NCBI RefSeq assembly: GCF_031834615.1 | Contig: NZ_CP115543.1 | Span: 2,243,001-2,307,000 of the forward strand | Length of the DNA stretch: 64,000 nucleotides | From: Stenotrophomonas aracearum | GTDB taxonomy: Bacteria > Pseudomonadota > Gammaproteobacteria > Xanthomonadales > Xanthomonadaceae | Reading direction: 5' to 3' | In this document: positions 16,861-28,029 of the stretch, in pieces | Position numbering within the stretch: the stretch's first letter is position 1 | Layout: every line of letters begins with the position of its first letter | The notes under the pieces: generated by a model | Database searches by the model: none | Told to the model about the DNA's origin: nothing | Seen by the model: the letters and a program-made list of their open reading frames with translations, nothing else | Program-made: the position numbers and the translations under genes

Positions 16861-18195
16861 ATGTCCGACCCCAGAACCCCGCCCCCGTTGCCCGGGGCTC
16901 CACCGCCGTTGCCGGAGGCCGATACCGGCCCCGGCTCGCCGCGTGACGTACCGCCGCTGCCGGGCAGCTTTCCGCTCGACCCGGCCACCCTGCCCGACCC
17001 GATCCGCGCCGAGATCGAGGCGCCGGATCCGGTCGCCCTCGACACCCGTGCCGAAGAGCTCAAGGACGGCCTGAACCGCTGCCCGAAGTGCGGCTCGACC
17101 GACGTGCGGCTCAAGCTCGGCACCGACGTGCTGATCTGCCAGTTCTGCCGTCACGAATGGCACGGCGCCTCGGTTGAACAGGAATATAGTCTGGGCGAAG
17201 GCTTGGACCAGCTGCGTGGCACGATCATCGCTTCGGGCGCACGCGACATCGAAGCCGGCACGGCCAGCCTGATGAGCTTCAAGTGCACCGGCTGCGGTGC
17301 GGAAGTGACCATCAATACCGAAACCACCATGACCGCACGCTGCCACTGGTGCCGCCATGTGTTCGGGGTCAACGAGCAGGTCGCCAACGGCGCGGTGCCC
17401 GACGCGGTGCTGCCGTTCCGGATCAGCAAGGACGACGCGGTTTCGCGCATCCGCCAGTTCGTGGACAAGCGCCGGCTGTTCGCGCTCAAGGCGTTCAAGG
17501 ACCAGTTCACCCCGGAAAACGTGGTCGGCGTGTACATGCCGTACATGATCGTGGACAGCAACGTCAGCGCCAGCGTGACCGGCAAGGGCGAGATCCAGAC
17601 CCGCCAGTACACGCGGGGCGAGGGTGACAAGAAGAAGACTTACTACGACGCGGACGTGTACCAGGTGGAGCGGTCGGTGGATTTCACCGTGGACGACCTG
17701 CCCATGGAATCCTCTGCCGAGCGTGGCAATCTGGACATCAAGGCCAACACCAACAACATCATCAACACGATCCTGCCGTTTGATACCAAGAACGCGCTGA
17801 AGTGGAACGCCTCGTACCTGCTGGGCTTCAGCTCGGAAAAGCGCAACCTGGATGTGGAGAAGATGAAGCCGCGGCTTGAAGACCAGCTGCTGTCCATCGC
17901 CCGCTCGCAGGTGGAAGGCTCGGTACGCCGCTATGACCGTGGCGTGCGCTGGGAGACTGAGCAGGTGGACGTGCACGGCTCGCGCTGGGTCTCCATGTAC
18001 CTGCCGGTGTGGCTGTACTCGTACCACCAGCCCGGCCGCAACGGCGGCATGCTGCATTACATCGCGGTCAACGGGCGTACCGGTGAAACCATGGGCAGCG
18101 TGCCGGTGCAGCAGTGGAAACTGCTGCTGGCCGCGCTCACCACCGGCACGATTGTTGAAGCCATCACCCTCTGGTTCCTGGTAGCGGCCTCATGA
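16861..18195 (+). CDS. Zinc-ribbon membrane protein (YdjG-like), partner of the SPFH protein
   Basis: 444 residues. A Pro-rich N-terminus (PPPLPGAPPPLPE) is followed by two zinc ribbons: CPKCG...CQFC at about 74-96 and CTGCG...CHWC at about 141-163. A large soluble middle region (YMPYMIVDSNVSASVTGKGE) and a C-terminal transmembrane helix (LLLAALTTGTIVEAITLWFL) complete it. It is related to TFIIB-type zinc-ribbon proteins found beside SPFH proteins, such as YdjG of Bacillus. Its TGA overlaps the next ATG by 4 nt. It is probably a membrane-anchored adaptor that recruits partners under envelope stress; the exact role is unproven. Confidence 0.8.
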   Translation: MSDPRTPPPLPGAPPPLPEADTGPGSPRDVPPLPGSFPLDPATLPDPIRAEIEAPDPVALDTRAEELKDGLNRCPKCGSTDVRLKLGTDVLICQFCRHEWHGASVEQEYSLGEGLDQLRGTIIASGARDIEAGTASLMSFKCTGCGAEVTINTETTMTARCHWCRHVFGVNEQVANGAVPDAVLPFRISKDDAVSRIRQFVDKRRLFALKAFKDQFTPENVVGVYMPYMIVDSNVSASVTGKGEIQTRQYTRGEGDKKKTYYDADVYQVERSVDFTVDDLPMESSAERGNLDIKANTNNIINTILPFDTKNALKWNASYLLGFSSEKRNLDVEKMKPRLEDQLLSIARSQVEGSVRRYDRGVRWETEQVDVHGSRWVSMYLPVWLYSYHQPGRNGGMLHYIAVNGRTGETMGSVPVQQWKLLLAALTTGTIVEAITLWFLVAAS

Positions 18196-18446
18196 GCGAC
18201 GATAGTGGACTCTGGTTGCTGTTGGCTGGCCCCGCCAGCGCAACGGCGTTGTATTGGGGCTTGTACCGGTATTACCGCAATACCGACAAGTCGCATGCGT
18301 TCGAACGCGAAACCACGGTGGAGGCCAAGCCGGTGACCGGCTCGGACCGGCAGGTGGACACCAACAACGGTACGAAGGAGACGCGGATCCGCGGGGATAA
18401 CGTGCGGGAGTATCGAAAGCGCGTCGTGCGCGGCGGAGGCGGATGA
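18192..18446 (+). CDS. Small single-pass membrane protein of the SPFH module
   Basis: 84 residues: one N-terminal hydrophobic helix (LWLLLAGPASATALYWGLYR) and a basic, polar tail (ETRIRGDNVREYRKRVVRGG). The ATG overlaps the stop of the zinc-ribbon gene (ATGA), so it is translationally coupled and the third member of that operon. No named family is recognised. Confidence 0.75.
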   Translation: MSDDSGLWLLLAGPASATALYWGLYRYYRNTDKSHAFERETTVEAKPVTGSDRQVDTNNGTKETRIRGDNVREYRKRVVRGGGG

Positions 18447-18510
18447 ATGTGACCGCCTTCGCGCCACCTGCATCAACCGTGCACCCTGACTAGACAACCC
18501 ATGGCACACC

Positions 18511-18526
18511 GTAGGGCGAATCGCCC
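18511..18526 (+). repeat. Possible degenerate GTAG element
   Basis: GTAGGGCGAATCGCCC has the GTAG head and a 5-bp stem (GGGCG/CGCCC, loop AAT), 15 nt before the first FeS subunit gene. The stem is short compared with the other elements in the window. Confidence 0.3.
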
Positions 18527-18540
18527 CAGCCGGAACTGCC

Positions 18541-19122
18541 ATGAGCGAGCCTGTCGCATCACCCCGTGTTACTCCGCCGCCCCGCCCTTCCCCGGGTCCG
18601 CGCGTACTGTACCCGCTCAGCCTCACCGTCAATGGCGAGCAGCAAACGCTCCAGGTGGAGTCCACGGTCAGCCTGCTCGACCTGCTGCGTGAACGGCTTC
18701 AGCTGACCGGAACCAAAAAGGGCTGCGACCACGGCCAGTGCGGCGCATGCACGGTGCTGGTGGATGGCCGCCGCATCAACAGCTGTCTGACCTTGGCCGT
18801 GATGCAGGACGGTGCCGAAATCCAGACCATCGAAGGGTTTGCCGACGGCGACGCCCTGCACCCACTGCAACAGGCCTTCATCGCCTGCGATGCACTGCAA
18901 TGCGGCTACTGCACCCCCGGACAGATCTGCTCCGCGCAGGGCCTGATCAACGAAGGCAAGGCGTGTAGCCGGGATCAGGTGCGCGAACTGATGAGCGGCA
19001 ACATCTGCCGCTGCGGCGCGTATCCGCAGATCACTGAAGCGGTGATGTCGGTAGCCGGCATCGCGCCAACGCAGGATGCCGCCACGCCGAAGCAGTGGGT
19101 GCCCGGGACGGTGCCGGCATGA
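18541..19122 (+). CDS. Molybdo-hydroxylase [2Fe-2S] subunit, copy 1 (no Tat signal)
   Basis: 193 residues of the xanthine dehydrogenase/aldehyde oxidase small subunit family. Plant-type ferredoxin cluster ligands are in [20 protein letters not shown] and the following C; the second cluster uses [11 protein letters not shown] and CRCG. The N-terminus (MSEPVASPRVTPPPRPSPGP) has no twin-arginine signal, unlike copy 2 at 22524, so this enzyme should stay in the cytoplasm unless it is exported in another way. It is followed by its FAD and Mo subunits with 4-nt overlaps. Substrate is unknown; aldehydes or N-heterocycles are usual for this family. Confidence 0.9.
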   Translation: MSEPVASPRVTPPPRPSPGPRVLYPLSLTVNGEQQTLQVESTVSLLDLLRERLQLTGTKKGCDHGQCGACTVLVDGRRINSCLTLAVMQDGAEIQTIEGFADGDALHPLQQAFIACDALQCGYCTPGQICSAQGLINEGKACSRDQVRELMSGNICRCGAYPQITEAVMSVAGIAPTQDAATPKQWVPGTVPA

Positions 19123-20138
19123 TCCCCGCCACCTACGAACGCGCCTCGTCGATCCGGCAGGCCCTGCAGACCATGGCCACCGCGGGGGACGACTCCCGCT
19201 TCATTGCCGGCGGCACCAACCTGCTCGACCTGATGGAGCTGCAGCTGATGACTCCGGAGACGCTGGTCGACGTGAACCGGCTGCCGCTCGACACCATCGA
19301 ACGGCGCGACGATGGCGGCCTGCGCCTGGGCGCAACCGCGCGCAACGCGGACACCGCCTGGCACCCGCTGGTCGAGCGCGACTACCCGCTGCTGTCAGCC
19401 GCCATGCTGGCAGCCGCCTCGCCGCAGATCCGCAACATGGCCAGCAACGGCGGCAACCTGCTGCAGCGGACCCGTTGCACCTATTTCTACGACCGTGCCA
19501 CGCCGTGCAACAAGCGCGAGCCGGGCAGCGGCTGCTCGGCCATCGGCGGCCTCACCCGCCACCACGCCATCCTGGGCGCCAGCGAGCACTGCATCGCCAC
19601 CCACCCTTCCGACATGTGCGTGGCCTTGGCGGCGCTCGACGCCACCGTGCACGTGGCCAGCGTGCGCGGCGAGCGCAGCATTCCGTTCCTCGATTTCCAC
19701 CGGCTGCCGGGCGACATCCCGCACATCGACAGCACGCTGGAAGCCGACGAACTGATCCTGCGCATCGAACTGCCGCCTGCCACGCAGTACGCCGCGCACA
19801 GCGCCTACCTGAAGATCCGCGAGCGCCTGTCCTACGCCTTTGCGCTGGTGTCCGTAGCGGCAGCACTGGATCTTGACGAAGACGGCAACGTCCGTAGCGC
19901 GCGGCTGGCGCTGGGCGGGGTCGCACACAAACCGTGGCGGAGCCTGGAAGCGGAATCGCTGTTGGCCGGCGCGAAGCCGTCCCCGGCCACTTTCGCGCTC
20001 GCGGCCGATCGCCTGTTGAAAGGCGCGGTCTCGCAGGGCCAGAACGCCTTCAAGATTCCGCTGGCGCACCGCGCCATCGTGCGCGCGCTCGAAACCGCAG
20101 CGAAGGGCACAGTCATCAATCAGGGAGATGCCGCATGA
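19119..20138 (+). CDS. Molybdo-hydroxylase FAD subunit, copy 1
   Basis: 339 residues with the FAD-binding motif of the CoxM/PaoB family ([20 protein letters not shown] segment near residue 35, [20 protein letters not shown] near 105). A Cys-rich insert (CTYFYDRATPCNKREPGSGC) matches the extra [4Fe-4S] site known from E. coli PaoB. It starts in the stop of the FeS gene and overlaps the Mo-subunit gene by 4 nt. It passes electrons from the FeS clusters to an acceptor. Confidence 0.9.
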   Translation: MIPATYERASSIRQALQTMATAGDDSRFIAGGTNLLDLMELQLMTPETLVDVNRLPLDTIERRDDGGLRLGATARNADTAWHPLVERDYPLLSAAMLAAASPQIRNMASNGGNLLQRTRCTYFYDRATPCNKREPGSGCSAIGGLTRHHAILGASEHCIATHPSDMCVALAALDATVHVASVRGERSIPFLDFHRLPGDIPHIDSTLEADELILRIELPPATQYAAHSAYLKIRERLSYAFALVSVAAALDLDEDGNVRSARLALGGVAHKPWRSLEAESLLAGAKPSPATFALAADRLLKGAVSQGQNAFKIPLAHRAIVRALETAAKGTVINQGDAA

Positions 20139-22405
20139 ACCTGCCACTGCAGCCTCCCGTCGCCATACCCGGCACTGGCCATGTACCCACCGGCACCGGC
20201 ACCCCGCGCATCGACGGCCGCGCCAAGGTCACCGGCCAGGCGCGTTACGCGGCCGAATGGCCCGCGACGGACCTTGTCTACGGCGTCGCCGTCAACAGCA
20301 CCATCGCCAAGGGTCGCATCCTGGGCTTCAGTCTCCAGGAAGCCGAGGCCGTGCCCGGGGTGCTGAAGATCATCACCCATCTCAACCGCCCGCACATGCG
20401 TGGCAACGGCCTGTTCTACAAGGACATGACCGCCCCCGCCGGCAAACCCTTCCGTGCGTTGTACGACGACGTAGTGCGCTACAGCGGCCAGCCGGTTGCG
20501 CTGGTGCTGGCCGAGACGTTCGAGGCCGCGCGGGAAGCGGCCGGGCGCGTCGAAACGCATTACGAGGTGGAAGAACACGATACCAACCTGCTCGCCGCCA
20601 TGGGCCGGGCGCGCGAGCCGCGCAAGATGAAGGCCGGCTTTTCCGCACCACCGAAGGACAAGGGCGACCCGACCGCAGCCTTCGCCAACGCACCCCACCA
20701 GGTGGTGGCCGACTTCTACCACGGCGTGGAACACCACAACCCGATGGAGCTGTTCGCCAGCACGGTGATCCGCGACGCCGACGGCCACCTCACCATCTAC
20801 GACAAGACCCAGGGCTCGCAGAACAGCCGCTGGTACGTGTCGCAGGTGTTTGGCCTGCCAAAGAAAAAGGTCACCGTGCGCAACCCCTATGTCGGCGGCG
20901 CATTCGGTTCCGGGCTGCGCCCGCAGTACCAGTTGCCTCTGGCCGTGATGGGCAGCCTGGCGCTGGAACGGTCAGTCCGCGTGGTGCTGACCCGGCAGCA
21001 GATGTTCACCTTTGGCCACCGCCCTGAAACCGTGCAGCGGGTGAAGCTGGCGGCCGACGCGGACGGCACGCTGCGCTCCATTTCGCATGACGCGGTGGCC
21101 GAGACGTCACGGTTCGAAGATTACGTGGAAGTAGTGGTCAACTGGAGCGGGCAGCTGTACGCCTGCGACAACGTGCACCTGGGCTACAAGCTGGTGGACC
21201 TGGACCAGTACACCCCCATTGACATGCGCGCGCCGGGTGCTGCCCACGGCATGCATGCACTGGAAGTGGCGATGGACGAGCTGGCGGCGGACATCGGCAT
21301 GGACCCGCTGGCGCTCCGGTTGAAGAACTACGCCGAGGTCAACCCCGCTGACGGAAAGCCGTTCTCCACCAAGGCACTGCGAGACTGCTACCGGTTGGGT
21401 GCCGAGCGCTTCGGCTGGAGCGATCGCGCACCGCTGCCGCGCGCTCGACGCGAAGGCCATGAATGGGTCGGCTGGGGCATGGCCACCGGGCAATGGGATG
21501 CACTGCAGATGTTCGCGCGCGCCCATGCCCGGTTGCACGCCGACGGTCGGCTGGTGGTGAGCAGCGCCGCCAGCGATATCGGCACCGGTACCTACACGGT
21601 GATGAGCATGATTGCGGCGGAGGCACTGGGCCTGCCGCTCGAGCAGGTGAGCTTCCAGATGGGCGACTCGACCCTGCCGGTGGCGCCCATCGAAGGCGGC
21701 TCCTCGCATGTCACCACGGTGGGCTCGGCGGTCCAGGGCGCCTGCGAAAAGCTGCAGAAACAGCTTCTGGCACTCGCCCGCAAGCAAGGCCGCGCCGCCT
21801 TCGCCCGCGCCCGGGTACACGATCTGGTGTTCGCGCGCGGCAGCATGGCCCTGCGCGACGATCCTGGGAGTGCGGTGCCGCTGACGGCCCTGCTTGCCGA
21901 CGGCCAGTTGGATGGCATCGAGGCGAAGTACCTGCTGTTGCCGAACCTCCTGGAACAGCGCAAGTTCGTGCGTGCCACCCATAGCGCAGTCTTCGTGGAG
22001 GTCCGGGTCGACGAAGAGCTCGGCACGGTTCGGGTGATGCGCGTGGTCAGCGCGGTCGCCGCCGGGCGCATCCTGAACCCGACCACCGCGCGCAGCCAGA
22101 TCGTCGGCGGCGTGATCTGGGGCATCGGCGAGGCACTGCATGAACATAGCGAGGCGGATCATCGCTTCGGCCGGTTCATGAACCACGACCTGGCCCAATA
22201 CCACGTCTCCGTGAATGCGGACATCCACGATATCGACGTCCTGTTCGCCGACGAGGACGACAGGGTGGTGAGCAGCCTGGGCGCGAAGGGGGTGGGCGAA
22301 ATTGGACTGGTGGGGGTATCCGCAGCGGTCAGCAATGCCATCTACCACGCCACCGGCAAGCGCGTCCGCAGCACGCCGATCACCCCGGACAAGGTCATGC
22401 GCTGA
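20135..22405 (+). CDS. Molybdo-hydroxylase molybdenum-binding subunit, copy 1
   Basis: 756 residues, the catalytic large subunit. It shows the family's substrate/Moco motifs: GGAFGSGLRPQYQLPLAV, DMRAPGAAHGMHALEVAMDE, SDIGTGTYTVM and, at the end, AKGVGEIGLVGVSAAVSNAI, whose Glu is the base used in hydroxylation. All expected elements are present, so the enzyme should be active. It is coupled to the FAD subunit by a 4-nt overlap. Copy 2 begins 118 nt downstream. Confidence 0.9.
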   Translation: MNLPLQPPVAIPGTGHVPTGTGTPRIDGRAKVTGQARYAAEWPATDLVYGVAVNSTIAKGRILGFSLQEAEAVPGVLKIITHLNRPHMRGNGLFYKDMTAPAGKPFRALYDDVVRYSGQPVALVLAETFEAAREAAGRVETHYEVEEHDTNLLAAMGRAREPRKMKAGFSAPPKDKGDPTAAFANAPHQVVADFYHGVEHHNPMELFASTVIRDADGHLTIYDKTQGSQNSRWYVSQVFGLPKKKVTVRNPYVGGAFGSGLRPQYQLPLAVMGSLALERSVRVVLTRQQMFTFGHRPETVQRVKLAADADGTLRSISHDAVAETSRFEDYVEVVVNWSGQLYACDNVHLGYKLVDLDQYTPIDMRAPGAAHGMHALEVAMDELAADIGMDPLALRLKNYAEVNPADGKPFSTKALRDCYRLGAERFGWSDRAPLPRARREGHEWVGWGMATGQWDALQMFARAHARLHADGRLVVSSAASDIGTGTYTVMSMIAAEALGLPLEQVSFQMGDSTLPVAPIEGGSSHVTTVGSAVQGACEKLQKQLLALARKQGRAAFARARVHDLVFARGSMALRDDPGSAVPLTALLADGQLDGIEAKYLLLPNLLEQRKFVRATHSAVFVEVRVDEELGTVRVMRVVSAVAAGRILNPTTARSQIVGGVIWGIGEALHEHSEADHRFGRFMNHDLAQYHVSVNADIHDIDVLFADEDDRVVSSLGAKGVGEIGLVGVSAAVSNAIYHATGKRVRSTPITPDKVMR

Positions 22406-22523
22406 GCGGCGTTTCACCGTATGCCTACCCGGGCTCCCCGATGATGGGGGCATCGGCGCGCTTGGGGCGTGGCCGTGCCCCACCCCGTGAGCCAGGCTGC
22501 AGCAGCCAACGAGGAGCCAATCG

Positions 22524-23168
22524 ATGAGCACCCCTCCGCACCTTTCCCTCTCGCGCCGCGACGTACTGAAACTCGGCGCCGGCTCGGCTACCACCATGGT
22601 GCTGCCGGCCGCGGTAGCCGAGGCGCAGGGGAATACCCCGGGTGCGCGCGCCCCGGTCACCGCCGAGGTCGCTTTCGAGGTGAACGGCCGTCCCCGTACC
22701 CTGCAACTGGACACGCGCGTGACCCTGCTCGACGCCCTGCGCGAGCACCTGCACCTGACCGGCACCAAGAAGGGCTGCGACCACGGCCAGTGCGGTGCCT
22801 GCACGGTGCTGGTCGACGGGCGCCGGATCAATGCCTGCCTGACCCTGGCGGTGATGCACCAGGGCGCGAAGATCACCACCATCGAAGGGCTGGGCAGCCC
22901 GGACAACCTGCACGCCATGCAGGCCGCGTTCGTGAAGCACGACGGCTGCCAGTGCGGCTACTGCACGCCTGGCCAGATCTGTTCGGCCGTTGCGGTGCTC
23001 CAGGAAGTGCGCGACAACATTCCCAGCCACGTGACCGGCGACCTGGAGGCGCGCACCGCGCTGTCCACCGACGAGATCCGGGAGCGCATGAGCGGCAACC
23101 TCTGCCGCTGCGGTGCCTACTCCAACATCGTCGAAGCCATTGAAGACGTCGGAGGCAACCGCGCATGA
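22524..23168 (+). CDS. paoA: PaoA-like [2Fe-2S] subunit with Tat signal, copy 2
   Basis: 214 residues. The N-terminus carries a twin-arginine signal ([21 protein letters not shown]), so the folded trimer should be exported to the periplasm with this subunit as carrier, as for PaoABC of E. coli. Both [2Fe-2S] motifs are intact ([28 protein letters not shown]). An 18-residue insert before the last cluster ([18 protein letters not shown]) is absent from copy 1. GAGGAG lies before the ATG. It overlaps the FAD gene by 4 nt. Confidence 0.9.
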   Translation: MSTPPHLSLSRRDVLKLGAGSATTMVLPAAVAEAQGNTPGARAPVTAEVAFEVNGRPRTLQLDTRVTLLDALREHLHLTGTKKGCDHGQCGACTVLVDGRRINACLTLAVMHQGAKITTIEGLGSPDNLHAMQAAFVKHDGCQCGYCTPGQICSAVAVLQEVRDNIPSHVTGDLEARTALSTDEIRERMSGNLCRCGAYSNIVEAIEDVGGNRA

Positions 23169-24115
23169 GAGCCTTCAGCTACGAACGCGCCACCTCGCCT
23201 GCCGAAGCCGCTGCTGCGGCCGCGCGCACCCAGGGCGCACGCTTCATCGCCGGCGGCACCAACCTGCTCGACCTGATGAAGCTGGAGATCGAAACCCCGA
23301 CCCACCTGATCGACGTCAACGGGCTGCAGCTGGATACGATCGAAGCCACCGAAGACGGCGGCCTGCGCGTCGGCGCACTGGTGCGCAACACCGACCTGGC
23401 CGCCGACACGCGCATCCGCAGCGACTATGCGCTGCTGACCCGCGCATTGGTGGCGGGTGCTTCCGGCCAGCTTCGCAACAAGGCGACCACTGCCGGCAAC
23501 CTCCTGCAGCGCACCCGCTGCCCCTACTTCTACGACACCGCGCAGCCCTGCAACAAGCGCCTGCCCGGCAGCGGTTGCGGGGCGATTGGCGGCATCAGCC
23601 GGCAGTTGGCCGTGGTCGGTACCAGCCCCGCCTGCATTGCCACCCACCCGAGCGACATGGCGGTGGCGATGATGGCGCTGGATGCCGTGGTGGAAACCAT
23701 CCGCCCGGATGGTTCCAGCCGGCGCATTCCGTTGAACGACCTGTACCGCCCGCCGGGCACTACCCCGCAGCTGGAAACCGTGCTCGAGAAGGGCGAGCTG
23801 ATCGCGGCGGCCGTGCTGCCTGCCCCGCTCGGCGGCACCCATATCTACCGCAAGGTGCGCGACCGCGCGTCGTATGCGTTTGCGCTGGTATCGGTGGCTG
23901 CGGTGGTCCAGCGCGACGGCACTGGCCGCGTGGCGCTTGGTGGCGTGGCCTACAAACCGTGGCGCACGCCGGAGGCGGATGCGCTGCTTCCACGGGGCGC
24001 AAGCGCAGTGATGGCCAAGCTGCTGGAAGGCGCGACGCCCTCGTCACAGAATGCCTTCAAGGTGCAGCTGGCCGAACGCACGCTCGCCGCCGTGCTGCTG
24101 GAAGCGAAGGGGTAA
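23165..24115 (+). CDS. paoB: PaoB-like FAD/[4Fe-4S] subunit, copy 2
   Basis: 316 residues. The FAD motif ([16 protein letters not shown]) and the [4Fe-4S] Cys segment ([20 protein letters not shown]) are intact. It is a clear paralogue of the protein at 19119. It sits between the FeS gene (4-nt overlap) and the Mo gene (3 nt gap, AAGGGG ribosome site within its end). It has no signal of its own and would be exported with the Tat-tagged subunit. Confidence 0.9.
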   Translation: MRAFSYERATSPAEAAAAAARTQGARFIAGGTNLLDLMKLEIETPTHLIDVNGLQLDTIEATEDGGLRVGALVRNTDLAADTRIRSDYALLTRALVAGASGQLRNKATTAGNLLQRTRCPYFYDTAQPCNKRLPGSGCGAIGGISRQLAVVGTSPACIATHPSDMAVAMMALDAVVETIRPDGSSRRIPLNDLYRPPGTTPQLETVLEKGELIAAAVLPAPLGGTHIYRKVRDRASYAFALVSVAAVVQRDGTGRVALGGVAYKPWRTPEADALLPRGASAVMAKLLEGATPSSQNAFKVQLAERTLAAVLLEAKG

Positions 24116-24118
24116 GCC

Positions 24119-26313
<2,195 letters not shown>

Positions 26314-26317
<4 letters not shown>

Positions 26318-27360
26318 GCGCCGGCCTGGTCACTGCGCCGCTGGACGCGGACGACGGCAATCCCGGCCGGGTCCTGCAGGCCACGCTGGACGCGCTGCGT
26401 GCCGGTCGGCGCGCGGCCTTGGCGGTGGTACTGGAAACCGAAGGTTCCACCTATACCCGCGCCGGCACCGTGGTTCTGTTCACTGACGAGGGCCATGTAG
26501 GTTGGCTGAGTGGAGGCTGCCTGGAACCGGAGATCGAGCGTCGCGCGATGCAGGCCGTCGACCAGGCTGCGCTGGACTGGATGGAGATCGACACCCGCGA
26601 CGATGACGCGTTGTTCTCGGCCAACGCGGTGGGGTGCCGGGGACTGCAGCGGATCGTGTTGATTCCCCTTGCCGCCCTGGAGGGCGTCGGCGGCGTATTG
26701 GCGTGCTGGCTGCGCGGTAACGGAACGCTGACGTTGCAGCTGGAGGCTGAAGGCCGGCTTGGCTGGCGGTGCGAGGACAGCGAAGTTGCGGGTTCGCTGC
26801 ACAGCCTCCCCCTCGAGTGGGGCGGCACCCGTGCGCAGTGGCAGATCCAGTGGCGTGCCGCACCGAGCGTAGTGATGCTGGGTGCAGGGCCAGAGGCCAC
26901 CCCCTTGCTGCCGCTGCTGCGCGGATTGGGGTGGCGGGTACAGTTGGTTGAACCACGTGAGCGTTGGCGCGAGCGTTTGTCGGGCGGTTGCTCGTTGGGT
27001 GCGTCTGCGTTCGCCGGCCAACGGCCGGCGCTACCGGGGCATGAGGTCGGCGCCACGGCAGTTCTGTGGCATGCGCCGTTGCCCGATGCGGTGTTGGTGA
27101 TGCATCACAATTTCGAGCTGGACCGCGAGGCGCTGGAGCAACTGGCCGACCTGCCCATCCCCTTCATCGGGCTGCTGGGGCCACGCCGCCGTCGCGACGA
27201 TCTGTTCAAGGTGCTGCCCCCGCAGGCCTGTGCGTCCCTCTCCCCCCGGCTGCGCTCGCCGGTGGGACTTGCACTGGGTGGTCGGGGTCCCGAGGCGATC
27301 GCATTGAGCATTGCCGCGCAGTTGCAGGCCTGGCGCCATGCGGCGGCAGGCCTGTCATGA
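26314..27360 (+). CDS. XdhC/CoxI-family Moco insertion chaperone
   Basis: 348 residues. An N-terminal XdhC/CoxI domain (LAVVLETEGSTYTRAGTVVL; GCLEPEIERRAM) is followed by a C-terminal Rossmann-like domain (VVMLGAGPEATPLLPLLRGL; PFIGLLGPRRRRDDLF). Proteins of this type (PaoD, XdhC) bind the molybdenum cofactor, have it sulfurated and insert it into XDH-family enzymes. The stretch FAGQRPALPG (about residues 233-242) is encoded by a GTAG REP palindrome inside the gene. Overlaps of 4 nt on both sides place it in the paoABC operon. Confidence 0.88.
27012..27034 (-). repeat. GTAG REP element inside a coding sequence
   Basis: On the minus strand: GTAGCGCCGGCCGTTGGCCG, with an 8-bp stem. It is read through in frame as part of the XdhC-type gene without breaking it. 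Confidence 0.8.
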
Positions 27361-27989
27361 CGGGCGGCGGGACGTTGGACCATGCCGTGGTGGTGCTGGC
27401 CGCCGGTGCCAGTGCGCGACTGGGGCAGCCCAAGCAGCTGCTTCGCATCGATGGAGAAACGCTCTTGCATCGCGTGGTGCGGTTGGCACGCAGTACCAAC
27501 CCTGCGGCGCTGGTGGTGGTGCTGCCGCCGGATGCGAACGCCATTGGGGAAGCGTTGGGCGACCAGGCGCTGACGATGGTCATCAACCCGGAGCCGCAGC
27601 GGGGCATGCGCAGCAGTCTTGAGGTGGCTGCGCCGCTGGTGGCGGGGTTTGCGCGGGTGCTGGTGGTGACGTGCGATCAGCCTGCGCTGGAGGCGGCGCA
27701 TCTGCATGCGTTGTTGCGGGGGGCTTGCAACGCGTTGTCGGGGTGTGCGGGGACGCGGCTTTCGGTTGGGGCCGATGCGGATGCGGGGACGGTGGGTGTG
27801 CCTGCGGTGGTGCCCGGGCACTGGTTTGGCGATCTGGCCGGCCGCAGCGGCGACAGCGGGTTCCGCGCGCGGCTGCGCGCGCTGGATCCCGCGAGCGTCT
27901 ACCTGCTCGACGCGCCGGCACTCGCACTCGACATCGACACCCCCGACAACCTGCGCGCCGCCCAATCCCTGGGCCTCATCGACGCGTAG
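27357..27989 (+). CDS. mocA: MocA/MobA-type molybdenum cofactor nucleotidyltransferase
   Basis: 210 residues of the NTP-transferase fold. The nucleotide-binding start VVLAAGASARLGQPKQLL matches the MocA pattern (LAAGxSxRxGxxK), and VTCDQPAL holds the metal-binding Asp. MocA makes the cytosine-dinucleotide form of the cofactor (MCD) that PaoABC-type aldehyde oxidases use, so its place at the end of this operon fits well. Its TAG stop is part of a REP element that follows. Confidence 0.85.
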   Translation: MTGGGTLDHAVVVLAAGASARLGQPKQLLRIDGETLLHRVVRLARSTNPAALVVVLPPDANAIGEALGDQALTMVINPEPQRGMRSSLEVAAPLVAGFARVLVVTCDQPALEAAHLHALLRGACNALSGCAGTRLSVGADADAGTVGVPAVVPGHWFGDLAGRSGDSGFRARLRALDPASVYLLDAPALALDIDTPDNLRAAQSLGLIDA

Positions 27990-28013
27990 GGCCGGGCTCT
28001 GCCCGGCCCACGC
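27986..28013 (+). repeat. GTAG REP element supplying a stop codon
   Basis: GTAGGGCCGGGCTCTGCCCG and on: a 9-bp perfect stem (GGGCCGGGC/GCCCGGCCC, loop TCT). The TAG of GTAG is the stop of the mocA-like gene. It lies between convergent genes and may also end transcription. Confidence 0.8.
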
Positions 28014-28029
28014 ACACCGACGTCGCCCG

